A stretch of 64,000 bases of DNA, taken from contig JACPNS010000015.1 in assembly GCA_016185345.1 (NCBI GenBank), forward strand, positions 62,001 through 126,000. Reading direction: 5' to 3'. The translations under genes were made by a program, and so were the position numbers. Below the pieces are notes generated by a model. The model did no database searches, was not told the DNA's origin, and was given only the letters and a program-made list of their open reading frames with translations. Within the stretch, counting starts at the first letter, position 1. Each line of letters opens with the position of its first letter. This DNA is from Solirubrobacterales bacterium (GTDB lineage: Bacteria > Actinomycetota > Thermoleophilia > Solirubrobacterales > JACPNS01). Of this stretch, positions 1 to 7,396 are shown piece after piece.

Positions 1-171
1 CGGCTGCTGCGGAGCATCTGGGGATACTCCGGCGCTGGTTCGACGCGCACGCTCGATGCACACGCATGCCGGCTGAGGGCGAAGCTCAGCGGAGGGGATC
101 GAAACTACGTCTGCAACACGTGGGGCGTCGGCTATCGCTTGTTCTCGCCTGAGTCCGAAGCGGGGACCTGA
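1..171 (+). CDS. Response regulator, C-terminal winged-helix part (partial at window edge)
   Basis: Reading frame 1 is open from the first base to a TGA at 169-171 and encodes the end of an OmpR/PhoB-type DNA-binding domain. The segments RSIWGY, TLDAHACRLRAKL and YVCNTWGVGYRL match the recognition helix and C-terminal beta-hairpin (the usual GxGYRL ending). The receiver domain lies outside the window. The stop codon overlaps the start of the histidine kinase by one base (TGATG), so the two form a co-translated two-component pair. The targets are not shown, but Tad-pilus genes follow directly. Confidence 0.85.
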   Translation, partial: RLLRSIWGYSGAGSTRTLDAHACRLRAKLSGGDRNYVCNTWGVGYRLFSPESEAGT

Positions 172-983
172 TGTTCACCTTACTGATGGTCTGCTGGTTG
201 GTCGGCTCGATGCTGATGCTGAGCTTGGTTGCGCTGGCGCGCAGACGACGTGGCGCGCTCGCGCGGGAATTGCACGAACTGCGTGGAGCGCTCACCGCCG
301 CCAGGCTTGCAATCGACCTGATGCCGGTGCTGAACCTCGACCGGCCCGGCGTGTGCCAGGCCGCGTCGGACGAACTCGAGCGCTCCTACGGCACGCTCGG
401 GGACTTCGAACGCCTGCTCCATTCACGCCTTGTCGCGCCGACGCTGTCGCGGTCTCAGATCGCGAACGCGGCATCTACCCGGCGCGCTCGTCGCTCGCGC
501 ATAGATGCGCGTGTCGAGCTCGAACGGCTCGCGCTGATCTGGGGCGAGGCCGCTCGTCGCAGCGGCCGCGAGTTCGACTTCGAATGGGAGGGACCCGAAG
601 AGGGGGTCTACGCCAATGGTCCACAGCGTTCTTTCGTCGAAGTCGTCGCCAATCTGATGGCGAATGCGATCCGGCACGGGGAAGGCCGGATCGAGCTTCG
701 AGTTCGAGTGCGAAGCAACTCGCTGCGAATCGAGGTCTCGGACGAGGGCCCCGGGTTGCCCGGACCACTGGCGGGTGTCGCGCGTCGCTCTTCAGCAGGG
801 CCTCACGGCCATGGGCTTGCGATCGCGCGGGAGTCCGCGAGGCGTCTCGGTGGGACCCTCGCAAGCGCGCCATCGGTAGGCGGCGCCAAGGTCATCTTCA
901 CCGTGCCGGCGCTGCATGACCAGTCCGAGGCGGCGGACCCACTCGGCCTCGAACTGTTCGATCGCGGATCGGTCACAGAGTGA
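171..983 (+). CDS. Sensor histidine kinase, membrane-anchored
   Basis: This 270-residue protein has one N-terminal hydrophobic segment (about residues 2-22) followed by a basic stop. A dimerisation/phosphoacceptor helix follows, with the H-box HELRGALTAA (His35). The HATPase domain has an N-box (NLMANAIRHG, about 161-170), a G1 box (DEGPGLPG, about 191-198) and a G2 box (GHGLAIA, about 213). There is almost no extracellular sensor, so it probably senses within the membrane or through a partner. It overlaps the upstream response regulator by one base and the downstream cpaB-like gene by four (GTGA), which suggests one transcript. Control of the Tad genes is an inference from that linkage. Confidence 0.9.
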   Translation: MFTLLMVCWLVGSMLMLSLVALARRRRGALARELHELRGALTAARLAIDLMPVLNLDRPGVCQAASDELERSYGTLGDFERLLHSRLVAPTLSRSQIANAASTRRARRSRIDARVELERLALIWGEAARRSGREFDFEWEGPEEGVYANGPQRSFVEVVANLMANAIRHGEGRIELRVRVRSNSLRIEVSDEGPGLPGPLAGVARRSSAGPHGHGLAIARESARRLGGTLASAPSVGGAKVIFTVPALHDQSEAADPLGLELFDRGSVTE

Positions 984-1585
984 GTCGCGCTGCTCGCTTC
1001 GCAGTGGCGGCCCTGGTCTGCGCGCTGCTCGCCGGGTGGTTGACGCTTGAATACACCGGTCGCGCCGTTCAACAGAGCGGTCCAATGCGGTCGGTACTCG
1101 TTGCAGCAGCGCCATTGGAGCGTGGCGCCGAGCTGGGAGAAGGCGCGCAGCTGGTTCTCCGCGCAGTCCCGGACCGGTTCGCACCACCGGATGCGGTGAG
1201 CGATCCCGCCGATGCGCTGGGGGAGCGGCTGGAGACGGCGATTCCGGCTGGCGCATTCGTGACGCGTTCGATCCTCGGCGGGGCGGCCGAATCGACCGGT
1301 CGTTTCAAGCTGCGCCGGACGGAGCGCGCGATAACCGTGGAGGCAGTCATTTCGCCGGGCGGGGAGACGCTCTCGGCTGGCGATCGGGTCGATCTGCTGG
1401 CCAGTGGATTCGGCGGCGATCAGAGCACTGTGTCACTGATTTCCGGGGCTGAAGTGCTCGACGTCGCCGAGGGTTCGGCCGAGGGCCGCGCTCGGCCGAC
1501 GCTGAGGCTTGCCAGCGACCAGGTGGTTGCGGTAGTTCGCGCTGATGTGTTTGCACGCGAACTGCGTGCCGTCTTGCGCCCGTAA
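980..1585 (+). CDS. cpaB: CpaB/RcpC-like SAF-domain protein of a Tad pilus
   Basis: This 201-residue protein starts at a GTG that overlaps the kinase stop. It has an N-terminal membrane anchor (about residues 5-25) and then a SAF domain (about 38-105) with the typical RSVLVAAAPLERGAEL strand and the IPAGAFVTRSIL segment. CpaB/RcpC proteins sit in the envelope and support assembly of Flp/Tad pili. The rest (to 201) is the usual C-terminal CpaB domain, with GDRVDLLAS. The tadA, tadB and tadC genes follow on the same strand. The symbol is given by family resemblance. Confidence 0.8.
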   Translation: MSRAARFAVAALVCALLAGWLTLEYTGRAVQQSGPMRSVLVAAAPLERGAELGEGAQLVLRAVPDRFAPPDAVSDPADALGERLETAIPAGAFVTRSILGGAAESTGRFKLRRTERAITVEAVISPGGETLSAGDRVDLLASGFGGDQSTVSLISGAEVLDVAEGSAEGRARPTLRLASDQVVAVVRADVFARELRAVLRP

Positions 1586-1637
1586 CGAAGGTTGATGCTG
1601 GATTTCATCGTCCAGCCGTCGGCTAAAAGGCTTCGGA

Positions 1638-2002
1638 ATGGGTGACCGGTACGCGACCACGAGCGCTCTCGCGCTCGCAGCGGCGCTTCTACTCGTGCTC
1701 GCGTTGTGCGCGACCCAGGCGGCTGCCGAGGCGAAGAAGCTGCCGAAGATCACCAAAGTCACGCCGAAAGCGAGCGCGGAAGCAAGCGACGCTGCGCGCG
1801 ATCACCAAATACGGCGCCGCAAAAGAGTGGACGGCCACCTCGATTTCACCGACGATCGGCGAAGGCGCCGACCCGCACGTGGCCACCGACGGGTACGACG
1901 AGTTTGTACCGAGCATCTACCCGGTCAGCCCATCTGCCAGACGGGCCGCGACTGGAACCCGTTCCCTACCGAGTAGAAAAAGACTTTCCCGAGAGGGGGT
2001 AA
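1638..2002 (+). pseudogene. Secreted protein gene that changes frame twice (possible pseudogene)
   Basis: ATG 1638 opens a clear signal peptide (hydrophobic core ALALAAALLLVLALC) followed by KKLPKITKVTP, which resembles the start of IPT-like secreted proteins. After about 1797 codon quality in that frame collapses into Arg-rich sequence. The next frame then becomes well-formed from about 1801 to 1925 (TSISPTIGEGADPH, DEFVPSIYPVS). The third frame takes over from about 1925 (HLPDGPRLEPVPYRVEKDF) to a TAA at 2000-2002. No single frame gives a convincing protein. Either the gene is broken by two single-base changes or the sequence has errors. The uninterrupted alternatives are 112 residues (1638-1976) and 124 residues (1642-2016). 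It sits between cpaB and tadA, so a pilus-related or surface role is possible but unproven. Confidence 0.45.
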
Positions 2003-2030
2003 ACAATTCCCGCTGAACCCTTAACAGTAT

Positions 2031-3251
2031 GTGGGTTCAATCTCTCATCAGGACTCAGAGCTCGATCGATTCGCAGGTGAGCTGCGCGATCGAGCGATCG
2101 CCGACGCCCGGTCGCGCAGGATTGCGATGCGGGGCGACGGCGATTCAGTACGCGCCCATGTTCAAGGACTTGTCGATCGCGAGGCTCCGGCATTGTCGGC
2201 GCGGCTGCGCCAGGAACTTGTCGATCGTGTTGTAACTGCCTCAATCGGATATGGCCCGCTCGAGGAACTGCTCGCGGACAGCTCTATCGACGAGATCATG
2301 GTCAACGGCCATCAACGTGTCTGGGTCGAGCGCGGAGGAGTGGTCGAGCCGACCGACGTCAGGTTTGAGTCGGCAGTCGAGCTCGAGGATCTGATCGAGC
2401 GGATGATCGCTCCGCTCGGAAGGCGGGTGGATGAAGCGTCACCGATCTGCGATGCCCGGCTTCCCGACGGCTCGCGCGTCAATGTCGTGATCCCGCCGCT
2501 GGCGTTGGGCGGGCCGGCGCTCACGATCCGCCGCTTCCGTCATTCACACTTTGGCCCGGAGGCGCTGGTTGAAAACGGAACGCTCTCACGCCGCGCCCAC
2601 GATTTCCTCGCGCTCGGCGTCGAACGGCGGCTTTCGCTGCTGGTGAGCGGCGGCACCGGATCGGGAAAGACGACGACCCTGAACGCGCTCTCTGCATTCG
2701 TGCCCGAGAGCGAACGAATCGTGACGATCGAGGACGCTGCTGAACTGCGGCTTCGCCAGGGCCATGTAGTTCGGCTGGAGGCGCGGCCGGCAAACCTCGA
2801 GGGGCGCGGCGAGGTGACGATCCGTGCACTCGTGCGCACGGCATTGCGAATGAGGCCCGATCGCATCGTCGTCGGTGAGGTGCGCGGGGGAGAGGCGCTC
2901 GACATGCTTTCGGCGATGACCACCGGCCACGACGGTTCGCTCACCACGGTGCACGCGAACTCTCCAGCCGGGGCGCTCGATCGTGTGCAGACTCTGGCGT
3001 TGATGGCCGGTGTGGATGTCCCGCACGAGGCAGTTCGGCGGATGGCTGCCTCGGCGATAGACCTCGTGGTTCATCAGGCACGGGTCGCCGGGGGCCGCCG
3101 GCGCGTGGCGGCAATCTCGGAGGTCGCGCTCGGGGAAGGCGGCGAGCTGGATGTTCATCCGCTGATGGCGATTGACCGCGCAGGCGAAGAAGTCTGGAGT
3201 GAGCCGCGCGCGTCGCGAGTCGCAGAAGTTGTCGAGGCGCTCGTGTGTTGA
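2031..3251 (+). CDS. tadA: Tad/CpaF-type secretion ATPase
   Basis: This 406-residue type II/IV secretion-superfamily ATPase would power assembly of a Tad pilus at the inner face of the membrane. An N-terminal domain (about 1-150) is followed by the RecA-like core with Walker A GGTGSGKT (about 207-214), an Asp box (TIEDAAEL), Walker B RIVVGEVRGGE (about 278-288) and the His box GHDGSLTTVHANS (about 299-311). GTG 2031 is used because the nearby ATG at 2029 is in another frame. No strong Shine-Dalgarno precedes it. The end overlaps tadB by seven bases. Confidence 0.95.
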   Translation: MGSISHQDSELDRFAGELRDRAIADARSRRIAMRGDGDSVRAHVQGLVDREAPALSARLRQELVDRVVTASIGYGPLEELLADSSIDEIMVNGHQRVWVERGGVVEPTDVRFESAVELEDLIERMIAPLGRRVDEASPICDARLPDGSRVNVVIPPLALGGPALTIRRFRHSHFGPEALVENGTLSRRAHDFLALGVERRLSLLVSGGTGSGKTTTLNALSAFVPESERIVTIEDAAELRLRQGHVVRLEARPANLEGRGEVTIRALVRTALRMRPDRIVVGEVRGGEALDMLSAMTTGHDGSLTTVHANSPAGALDRVQTLALMAGVDVPHEAVRRMAASAIDLVVHQARVAGGRRRVAAISEVALGEGGELDVHPLMAIDRAGEEVWSEPRASRVAEVVEALVC

Positions 3252-4105
3252 GCCTGCGAATTGCCGCCGTCGTTTTCGCGGCTCTTGCGGCTGCCTGCGC
3301 GTGTTACGGCCTCGCCGCCCTACATCCTCGACGAGGCGGTTTCTCCCATCTGGGCAGTCGCGCTCAACGCTTCCAACTGATCCTGCGCCTGCTTTTCGAC
3401 GAAGGCCGGATCGATGATTCGTTCGGAGGAAAGACGCAGTTCGCTGCGTCGATGGCGGTCGGCGCGATCGCAGGCTTTGTGGCTCTGGGGTTGATCGGTA
3501 TTCCGTTTGGAACCGCGTTGACGCCTTTCGGACTGCGCGCCGCGGTCCGATCGAGACGTAGGCGTTACGCCGCCCGGATCGACGGTTGCGCAGCCGAACT
3601 GGCGCTCGCGATTGCATCTTCGCTCGCAGCGGGCCGATCTGTGCGCGGCGCCCTGCTCACTGCCGGCGTCGCCACGCCCGAACCGCTTGCCAGCGAACTC
3701 GACCTCGCGGCGGTGGATCTGACGCTCGGAGGCGGTATCGGCGACGCACTGGCCGCTCTGCGTTCGCGCACGAACTCTGCACGGGTCGAATCGCTCGCCG
3801 GGGCGATCGAGTTGCATCGCGGCAGCGGCAGCGACCTCGTGCGCCTGATGCGGGAGCTCGCCGACGCTTTCCGCGCCCGCGACCGCGCGATCAGAGACGC
3901 CCACTCGGCAAGCGCCCAGGCCCGTTTCACCGCGATCGTCGTCGCTGCGATTCCAGTCCTTGTCGCGGCCGTACTTGAACTTGCGGCACCTGGCGCAGTC
4001 ACAGGTGCGCTGACGCTCCTGCCCACGGCGATGATGCTGGGCGTCTCAGTGGCGCTCATGGCTTGCGGCGTAGTGCTCTCTCATAGAATCGCCGGGAGCA
4101 CGTGA
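3245..4105 (+). CDS. tadB: TadB-like inner-membrane platform protein
   Basis: This 286-residue protein has a hydrophobic N-terminus, a membrane pair around residues 68-95, a cytosolic alpha-helical T2SSF-like region (about 110-220, with DGCAAELALAIASSLAAGRS) and two C-terminal membrane segments (about 225-280). This is the TadB layout: it forms the platform on which the TadA ATPase acts. The start overlaps tadA and the end overlaps tadC by four bases (ATGA). Confidence 0.85.
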   Translation: MLSLRIAAVVFAALAAACACYGLAALHPRRGGFSHLGSRAQRFQLILRLLFDEGRIDDSFGGKTQFAASMAVGAIAGFVALGLIGIPFGTALTPFGLRAAVRSRRRRYAARIDGCAAELALAIASSLAAGRSVRGALLTAGVATPEPLASELDLAAVDLTLGGGIGDALAALRSRTNSARVESLAGAIELHRGSGSDLVRLMRELADAFRARDRAIRDAHSASAQARFTAIVVAAIPVLVAAVLELAAPGAVTGALTLLPTAMMLGVSVALMACGVVLSHRIAGST

Positions 4106-4965
4106 TGATTCGTGTCGGCGCAGTGCTGCTAGCGGCCTCGGCCGCATACTTCGTCGTTGTGGCCGCGCGTGAGCGAAGGCCAAAATCGCAGCAGCGAAGT
4201 GAACGCGCTGGCGCGGCAGTTCTGCTGGCAGCCCTCGGCTTCCTGCGCCGTGTGATGCCGTGGCTCGTCAGCGTCTTCTCGCGCAAGGATGCGCGCCTGG
4301 CAATCCAGCGCGCGGGTCTCGACGGCCAGATCGCCGCCCGCGATGTGGCGGCAGCGCGCGTTGCCTGCGTGCTCGCGGCCGTGGCACTCGCGCCGCGCTT
4401 GGCGTCGATGGTGCCGATGCGCATGCTTCCGATCGCGATTCCCGCACTGTTGTGGACGGCGTCAGAGCTCCCGCACTATCTGCTGGCGCGTCGCGCAGCC
4501 AGGCGAGCCGCCGCGCTTCGCGAAGCGCTTCCAGATGCGCTTGACCTGCTGCGCGCTTGCCTTGCAGCAGGCCTTCCGCTGCGCCGCTCGCTTTCTCTGG
4601 TCGCCGATCACTGCGCAGAGCCGGTCGCCGCCGAATTCGCATGCGTCGCCGCGGAGACCGCCTTCGGAATCCCGCAGTCGACCGCGCTCGACGGACTCGC
4701 AGCGCGCAACCCGGAGCCAGAGGTCCGTGCGCTCGTCTCGGCGATCCGCCAGGCCGAGCGCAACGGATCGCCGCTCGCGCCAGTTATCGCCGCACAAGCC
4801 AATGACGCGCGGCTCGCGCACAACCGGGCGATCATCGAGCGCGGCGCTCGCGCCGGCCCGAAGATTCAGTTGGTCGTCTCAGCGACGATCGTTCCGGGCG
4901 CGCTGATCGGTCTCGGGGCGATCGTCGTTGCGGCGATCGCCCGCGGCGAACTCAAGCTTCTTTGA
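4102..4965 (+). CDS. tadC: TadC-like inner-membrane platform protein
   Basis: This 287-residue T2SSF-family protein has hydrophobic segments at the N-terminus (about 5-20), near 88-130 and at the C-terminus (about 258-285). The central cytosolic core carries LREALPDALDLLRACLAAGL, the hallmark of TadC/GspF proteins. It would partner TadB. No flp pilin, prepilin peptidase, tadZ or tadE follows, so the locus is incomplete here and those parts must lie elsewhere if the pilus works. The last 14 bases overlap the end of the convergent TetR gene. Confidence 0.85.
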   Translation: MMIRVGAVLLAASAAYFVVVAARERRPKSQQRSERAGAAVLLAALGFLRRVMPWLVSVFSRKDARLAIQRAGLDGQIAARDVAAARVACVLAAVALAPRLASMVPMRMLPIAIPALLWTASELPHYLLARRAARRAAALREALPDALDLLRACLAAGLPLRRSLSLVADHCAEPVAAEFACVAAETAFGIPQSTALDGLAARNPEPEVRALVSAIRQAERNGSPLAPVIAAQANDARLAHNRAIIERGARAGPKIQLVVSATIVPGALIGLGAIVVAAIARGELKLL

Positions 4966-5650
4966 GCGGCTTCCAGGTTTCGCCGTCGGCCATCGAACGG
5001 ATGCCGATCCAGAAGAAGTTCATCAGCTCTGTCGCGTAGTCCTCGGCCGGTGATTCGCAGCCATTTTCGAGCCAGCGGTCGGCCATCGCGAAGGCGGCGC
5101 CAAACAGCGCCCACGACGCGGCCACGCGCAGCTCTTGGTCGGCGAACGGATCGGCGGCAGTCTCGCGGGAGGCGACCTTCTCGATCTCTTGGACGACCGA
5201 GCGAAGGTCGTCGTGGATCTCGGAGACCATTTCCTGGAAGATTCCGACGTCGTAGCTGGCCTGGCTGCGGATCAGCTTCCAGCTGGACGGCGCGCTCTTC
5301 ACGAACCGGAAGAAGGCAAGAAAGCCTGACCAGAGTGACTGCTCGGGCGTTGAGCCAGGTTGGTAGGACGCACTGATCGCGTTGATCGCGTCAGCGCCGG
5401 CTCGCTTGAGACAAGCGGCGCAGAGGCCCTCCTTCGAGTCGAAGTAGGCGTAGAGCATGGGCTTTGAAATACCTACGACATCGGCGATCTGATCCATCGA
5501 GACAGCGTGATACCCCTGCTCTCCGAAGAGATTGGAGGCAGCTTCGAGCATCTGCTGTTCACGCACCGGGCGTGGCAGACGTGCGCGCGCTGCGGCACCT
5601 TGGCTGGATTCAGGTATCCCTGTCGCGGATGGGATCCTTTGAGACTTCAT
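4952..5650 (-). CDS. TetR-family transcriptional regulator
   Basis: This 232-residue protein has an N-terminal tail and then a TetR helix-turn-helix (about residues 28-76: MLEAASNLFGEQGYHAVSM, IADVVGISKPMLYAYF, SKEGL). The C-terminal ligand/dimer domain is long and alpha-helical and cannot be assigned to a ligand. It converges on tadC with a 14-base overlap, so it is not part of the Tad transcript. Its own promoter must lie in 5651-5800. Two TTCGAA palindromes there (5725-5730 and 5748-5753) could be operator half-sites. Confidence 0.9.
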   Translation of the reverse strand: MKSQRIPSATGIPESSQGAAARARLPRPVREQQMLEAASNLFGEQGYHAVSMDQIADVVGISKPMLYAYFDSKEGLCAACLKRAGADAINAISASYQPGSTPEQSLWSGFLAFFRFVKSAPSSWKLIRSQASYDVGIFQEMVSEIHDDLRSVVQEIEKVASRETAADPFADQELRVAASWALFGAAFAMADRWLENGCESPAEDYATELMNFFWIGIRSMADGETWKPLKEA

Positions 5651-5872
5651 GGTGAGCTCCCCGGGTTTGTCGGAGGCGGACTAGTTGGTTCGCTGTCTCC
5701 GATCTCTTTCCCCAGACCGGATATTTCGAACCTTGAACTGATCGTACTTCGAATTACCTACTCCTGTATTACGCGGTAGTCCGTTTGTCCAGCCAGCCAG
5801 TACCCGTTGGGCATCCTGCTCGCCTTGGCGCGCTGCAACACGGGTTGCGAAAAGAAGAAATGTCTAAATGTG

Positions 5873-5901
5873 TTGATTTGTGGGTCGATGTGGGGTAAAG
5901 T
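5873..5901 (+). promoter_or_regulatory. Predicted mraZ promoter
   Basis: A -35-like TTGATT (5873-5878) and a -10-like TAAAGT (5896-5901) are separated by 17 bases, in the most AT-rich part of the region. The predicted transcript would start near 5908 and give a leader of about 75 bases before the mraZ ATG. Assigned by eye. Confidence 0.5.
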
Positions 5902-5904
5902 GGC
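5881..5904 (+). promoter_or_regulatory. MraZ binding boxes (TGGG repeats, 10-base period)
   Basis: TGGG at 5881, TGGG at 5891 and TGGC at 5901 repeat exactly every 10 bases. Weaker TG-starting units (TGTC at 5861, TGTT at 5871) lie in the same phase. In E. coli, MraZ is known to bind TGGGN repeats with five-base spacers upstream of its own gene. Here the boxes lie in the spacer and -10 of the predicted promoter, a position suited to autorepression. Confidence 0.7.
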
Positions 5905-5917
5905 AAACAGCTTCGTG

Positions 5918-5958
5918 GACCGGGAAGGTGGAGTTCCTCCCGCTCAATCTTCCCGGTC
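5918..5958 (+). promoter_or_regulatory. Hairpin in the mraZ leader RNA
   Basis: GACCGGGAAG (5918-5927) and CTTCCCGGTC (5949-5958) are perfect 10-base complements around a 21-base loop. The loop itself can form GGAG-TTC-CTCC (5930-5940). The hairpin ends 24 bases before the mraZ ATG, which has no obvious Shine-Dalgarno of its own. A conserved actinobacterial leader hairpin, the mraW motif, is known upstream of such operons. Whether this is that motif needs a covariance search. Confidence 0.55.
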
Positions 5959-5982
5959 TGCGTTTCAGCTCCCTCACTTGTT

Positions 5983-6417
5983 ATGGCCTTTCGCGGAAAC
6001 TACGAACACACACTCGACGCGAAGAATCGTCTGACGATCCCTTCGAAGCTGCGCGATCAACTCGGCGGCGAAGTCGTGATCGGGCAGTCGCTCGAGAACT
6101 GCGCAGCGATCTGGACCCCTGAAGGCTTCGACGCGTACACCGCTGCATTCCTGCGCGACCTGCACCCGCTGAGCGATGAGGCGCGCGACTTGACCGCCTA
6201 CTTCAGCGGCAACTCCTTTGACAGCGAACTCGACAAGGCCGGCCGCGCGATGGTTCCCGGCAATCTGCTGCGCCACGCCGCGATCGAGAAGGACGTCGTC
6301 GTTGTTGGCGCCCACGATCACCTTCAACTCTGGAGCCCGGAGAACTGGGCCACGCGCAGCGCCGACGTGACGGCCAATCTCAAGTCAACGGTGGCGAAAA
6401 TTGTCAGCGCTGATTGA
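5983..6417 (+). CDS. mraZ: Transcriptional regulator MraZ
   Basis: This 144-residue protein is the normal length for MraZ and has two SpoVT/AbrB-like swapped-hairpin repeats. The first contains HTLDAKNRLTIPSKLR and the second SELDKAGRAMVPGNLLRHA, each with the conserved D-x-x-x-R pattern used for DNA binding. It forms ring-like oligomers that bind TGGG repeats and control the division and cell-wall operon. Such boxes lie directly upstream. The stop is two bases before the likely rsmH ATG. Confidence 0.97.
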   Translation: MAFRGNYEHTLDAKNRLTIPSKLRDQLGGEVVIGQSLENCAAIWTPEGFDAYTAAFLRDLHPLSDEARDLTAYFSGNSFDSELDKAGRAMVPGNLLRHAAIEKDVVVVGAHDHLQLWSPENWATRSADVTANLKSTVAKIVSAD

Positions 6418-6418
6418 A

Positions 6419-7396
6419 ATGACGAGCGAACACGTACCAGTGCTTGCGGCCGAGGTGATTGACCTCACGGCGGCCACGAACGGGGAAACCGTTGTCGACT
6501 GCACCTTTGGCGGCGGCGGTCACGCCCGCCTGCTCGCAGAGCGCGTCTGCCCCGACGGACTGGTCATCGGTATCGATCGCGACCCGGCGGCGCACTCACG
6601 CTTCGAGGACTTTGCCGCAAAGGCCGACTGTGACACGCGCTTCATTCACGAGGACTTTGAGCTGGCACTTGCCGAACTTGCCGACGAAAAGCTCGGCGCC
6701 GACGTGATCCTGCTCGACCTTGGGGTTTCGTCATTTCAGATCGATTCACTCGAGCGCGGCTTCTCGTATGTTTACGACGCACCGCTCGACATGCGTATGG
6801 ATCCCGATCAGGACTTCAACGCCACAGACCTGATCAATGGATGGGATGAGCATCGCCTGTCGAACACATTTGACAGGTATGGGGAGGAGCGGTATTCAAA
6901 GCGGATCGCACGAGAGATCGTGCGGCGCAGGGAAGTCCAACCGATCGACACGACCGAGCAGTTGGTCGAGGCGATCGTTGCCGCAATTCCCACACCCGCG
7001 CGCTTCGGCGCAGGGCACCCGGCCAAACGCGTCTTTCAGGCAGTGCGAATTGCCGTCAATGACGAACTCGGACAGCTCGAGCGCGCTCTGCCGTCGGCTT
7101 GGGAGGCGCTCGCGGTCGGGGGACGCATGGCTGTGATCTCCTTTCACTCGCTCGAGGACCGCACGACCAAGCGATTCCTCGCTGATCTTGCGCAGGGCTG
7201 TATCTGCCCGCCGGAGTTTCCGATCTGCACCTGCGACCAGGAGCCGCAGGCCGAGGTCGTCAGTCGTCGCGCGATCTCGCCGAGCGCGGGCGAGATCGAG
7301 GAAAACCCGCGCGCTCGTTCGAGCAAGCTCCGCGTCGCGCGCAAGATCGCCGACGATCGCGCGGCGGCGGCACCTACTGGCGAGGGGCGTCGTTGA
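6419..7396 (+). CDS. rsmH: 16S rRNA m4C1402 methyltransferase RsmH (MraW)
   Basis: This 325-residue SAM-dependent enzyme methylates N4 of C1402 in 16S rRNA. Motif I is VVDCTFGGGGHARLL. HVPVLAAEV at the N-terminus, ILLDLGVSSFQID and the C-terminal VISFHSLEDR are family signatures. I chose ATG 6419 because it puts HVPVL at the usual place. A TTG at 6401 would add six residues and overlap mraZ. The end overlaps the ftsL start by one base (TGATG). Confidence 0.97.
   Translation: MTSEHVPVLAAEVIDLTAATNGETVVDCTFGGGGHARLLAERVCPDGLVIGIDRDPAAHSRFEDFAAKADCDTRFIHEDFELALAELADEKLGADVILLDLGVSSFQIDSLERGFSYVYDAPLDMRMDPDQDFNATDLINGWDEHRLSNTFDRYGEERYSKRIAREIVRRREVQPIDTTEQLVEAIVAAIPTPARFGAGHPAKRVFQAVRIAVNDELGQLERALPSAWEALAVGGRMAVISFHSLEDRTTKRFLADLAQGCICPPEFPICTCDQEPQAEVVSRRAISPSAGEIEENPRARSSKLRVARKIADDRAAAAPTGEGRR

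Larger units (their letters stand above)
5651..5982. other. Divergent intergenic region between tetR and mraZ
   Basis: This 332-base stretch contains no gene. The left part should hold the tetR promoter; it carries two TTCGAA palindromes 23 bases apart. The right part holds the mraZ promoter (5873-5901), phased TGGG boxes (5881-5904) and a leader hairpin (5918-5958), each listed separately. It is visibly more AT-rich (for example 5850-5880) than the flanking genes. Confidence 0.8.
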
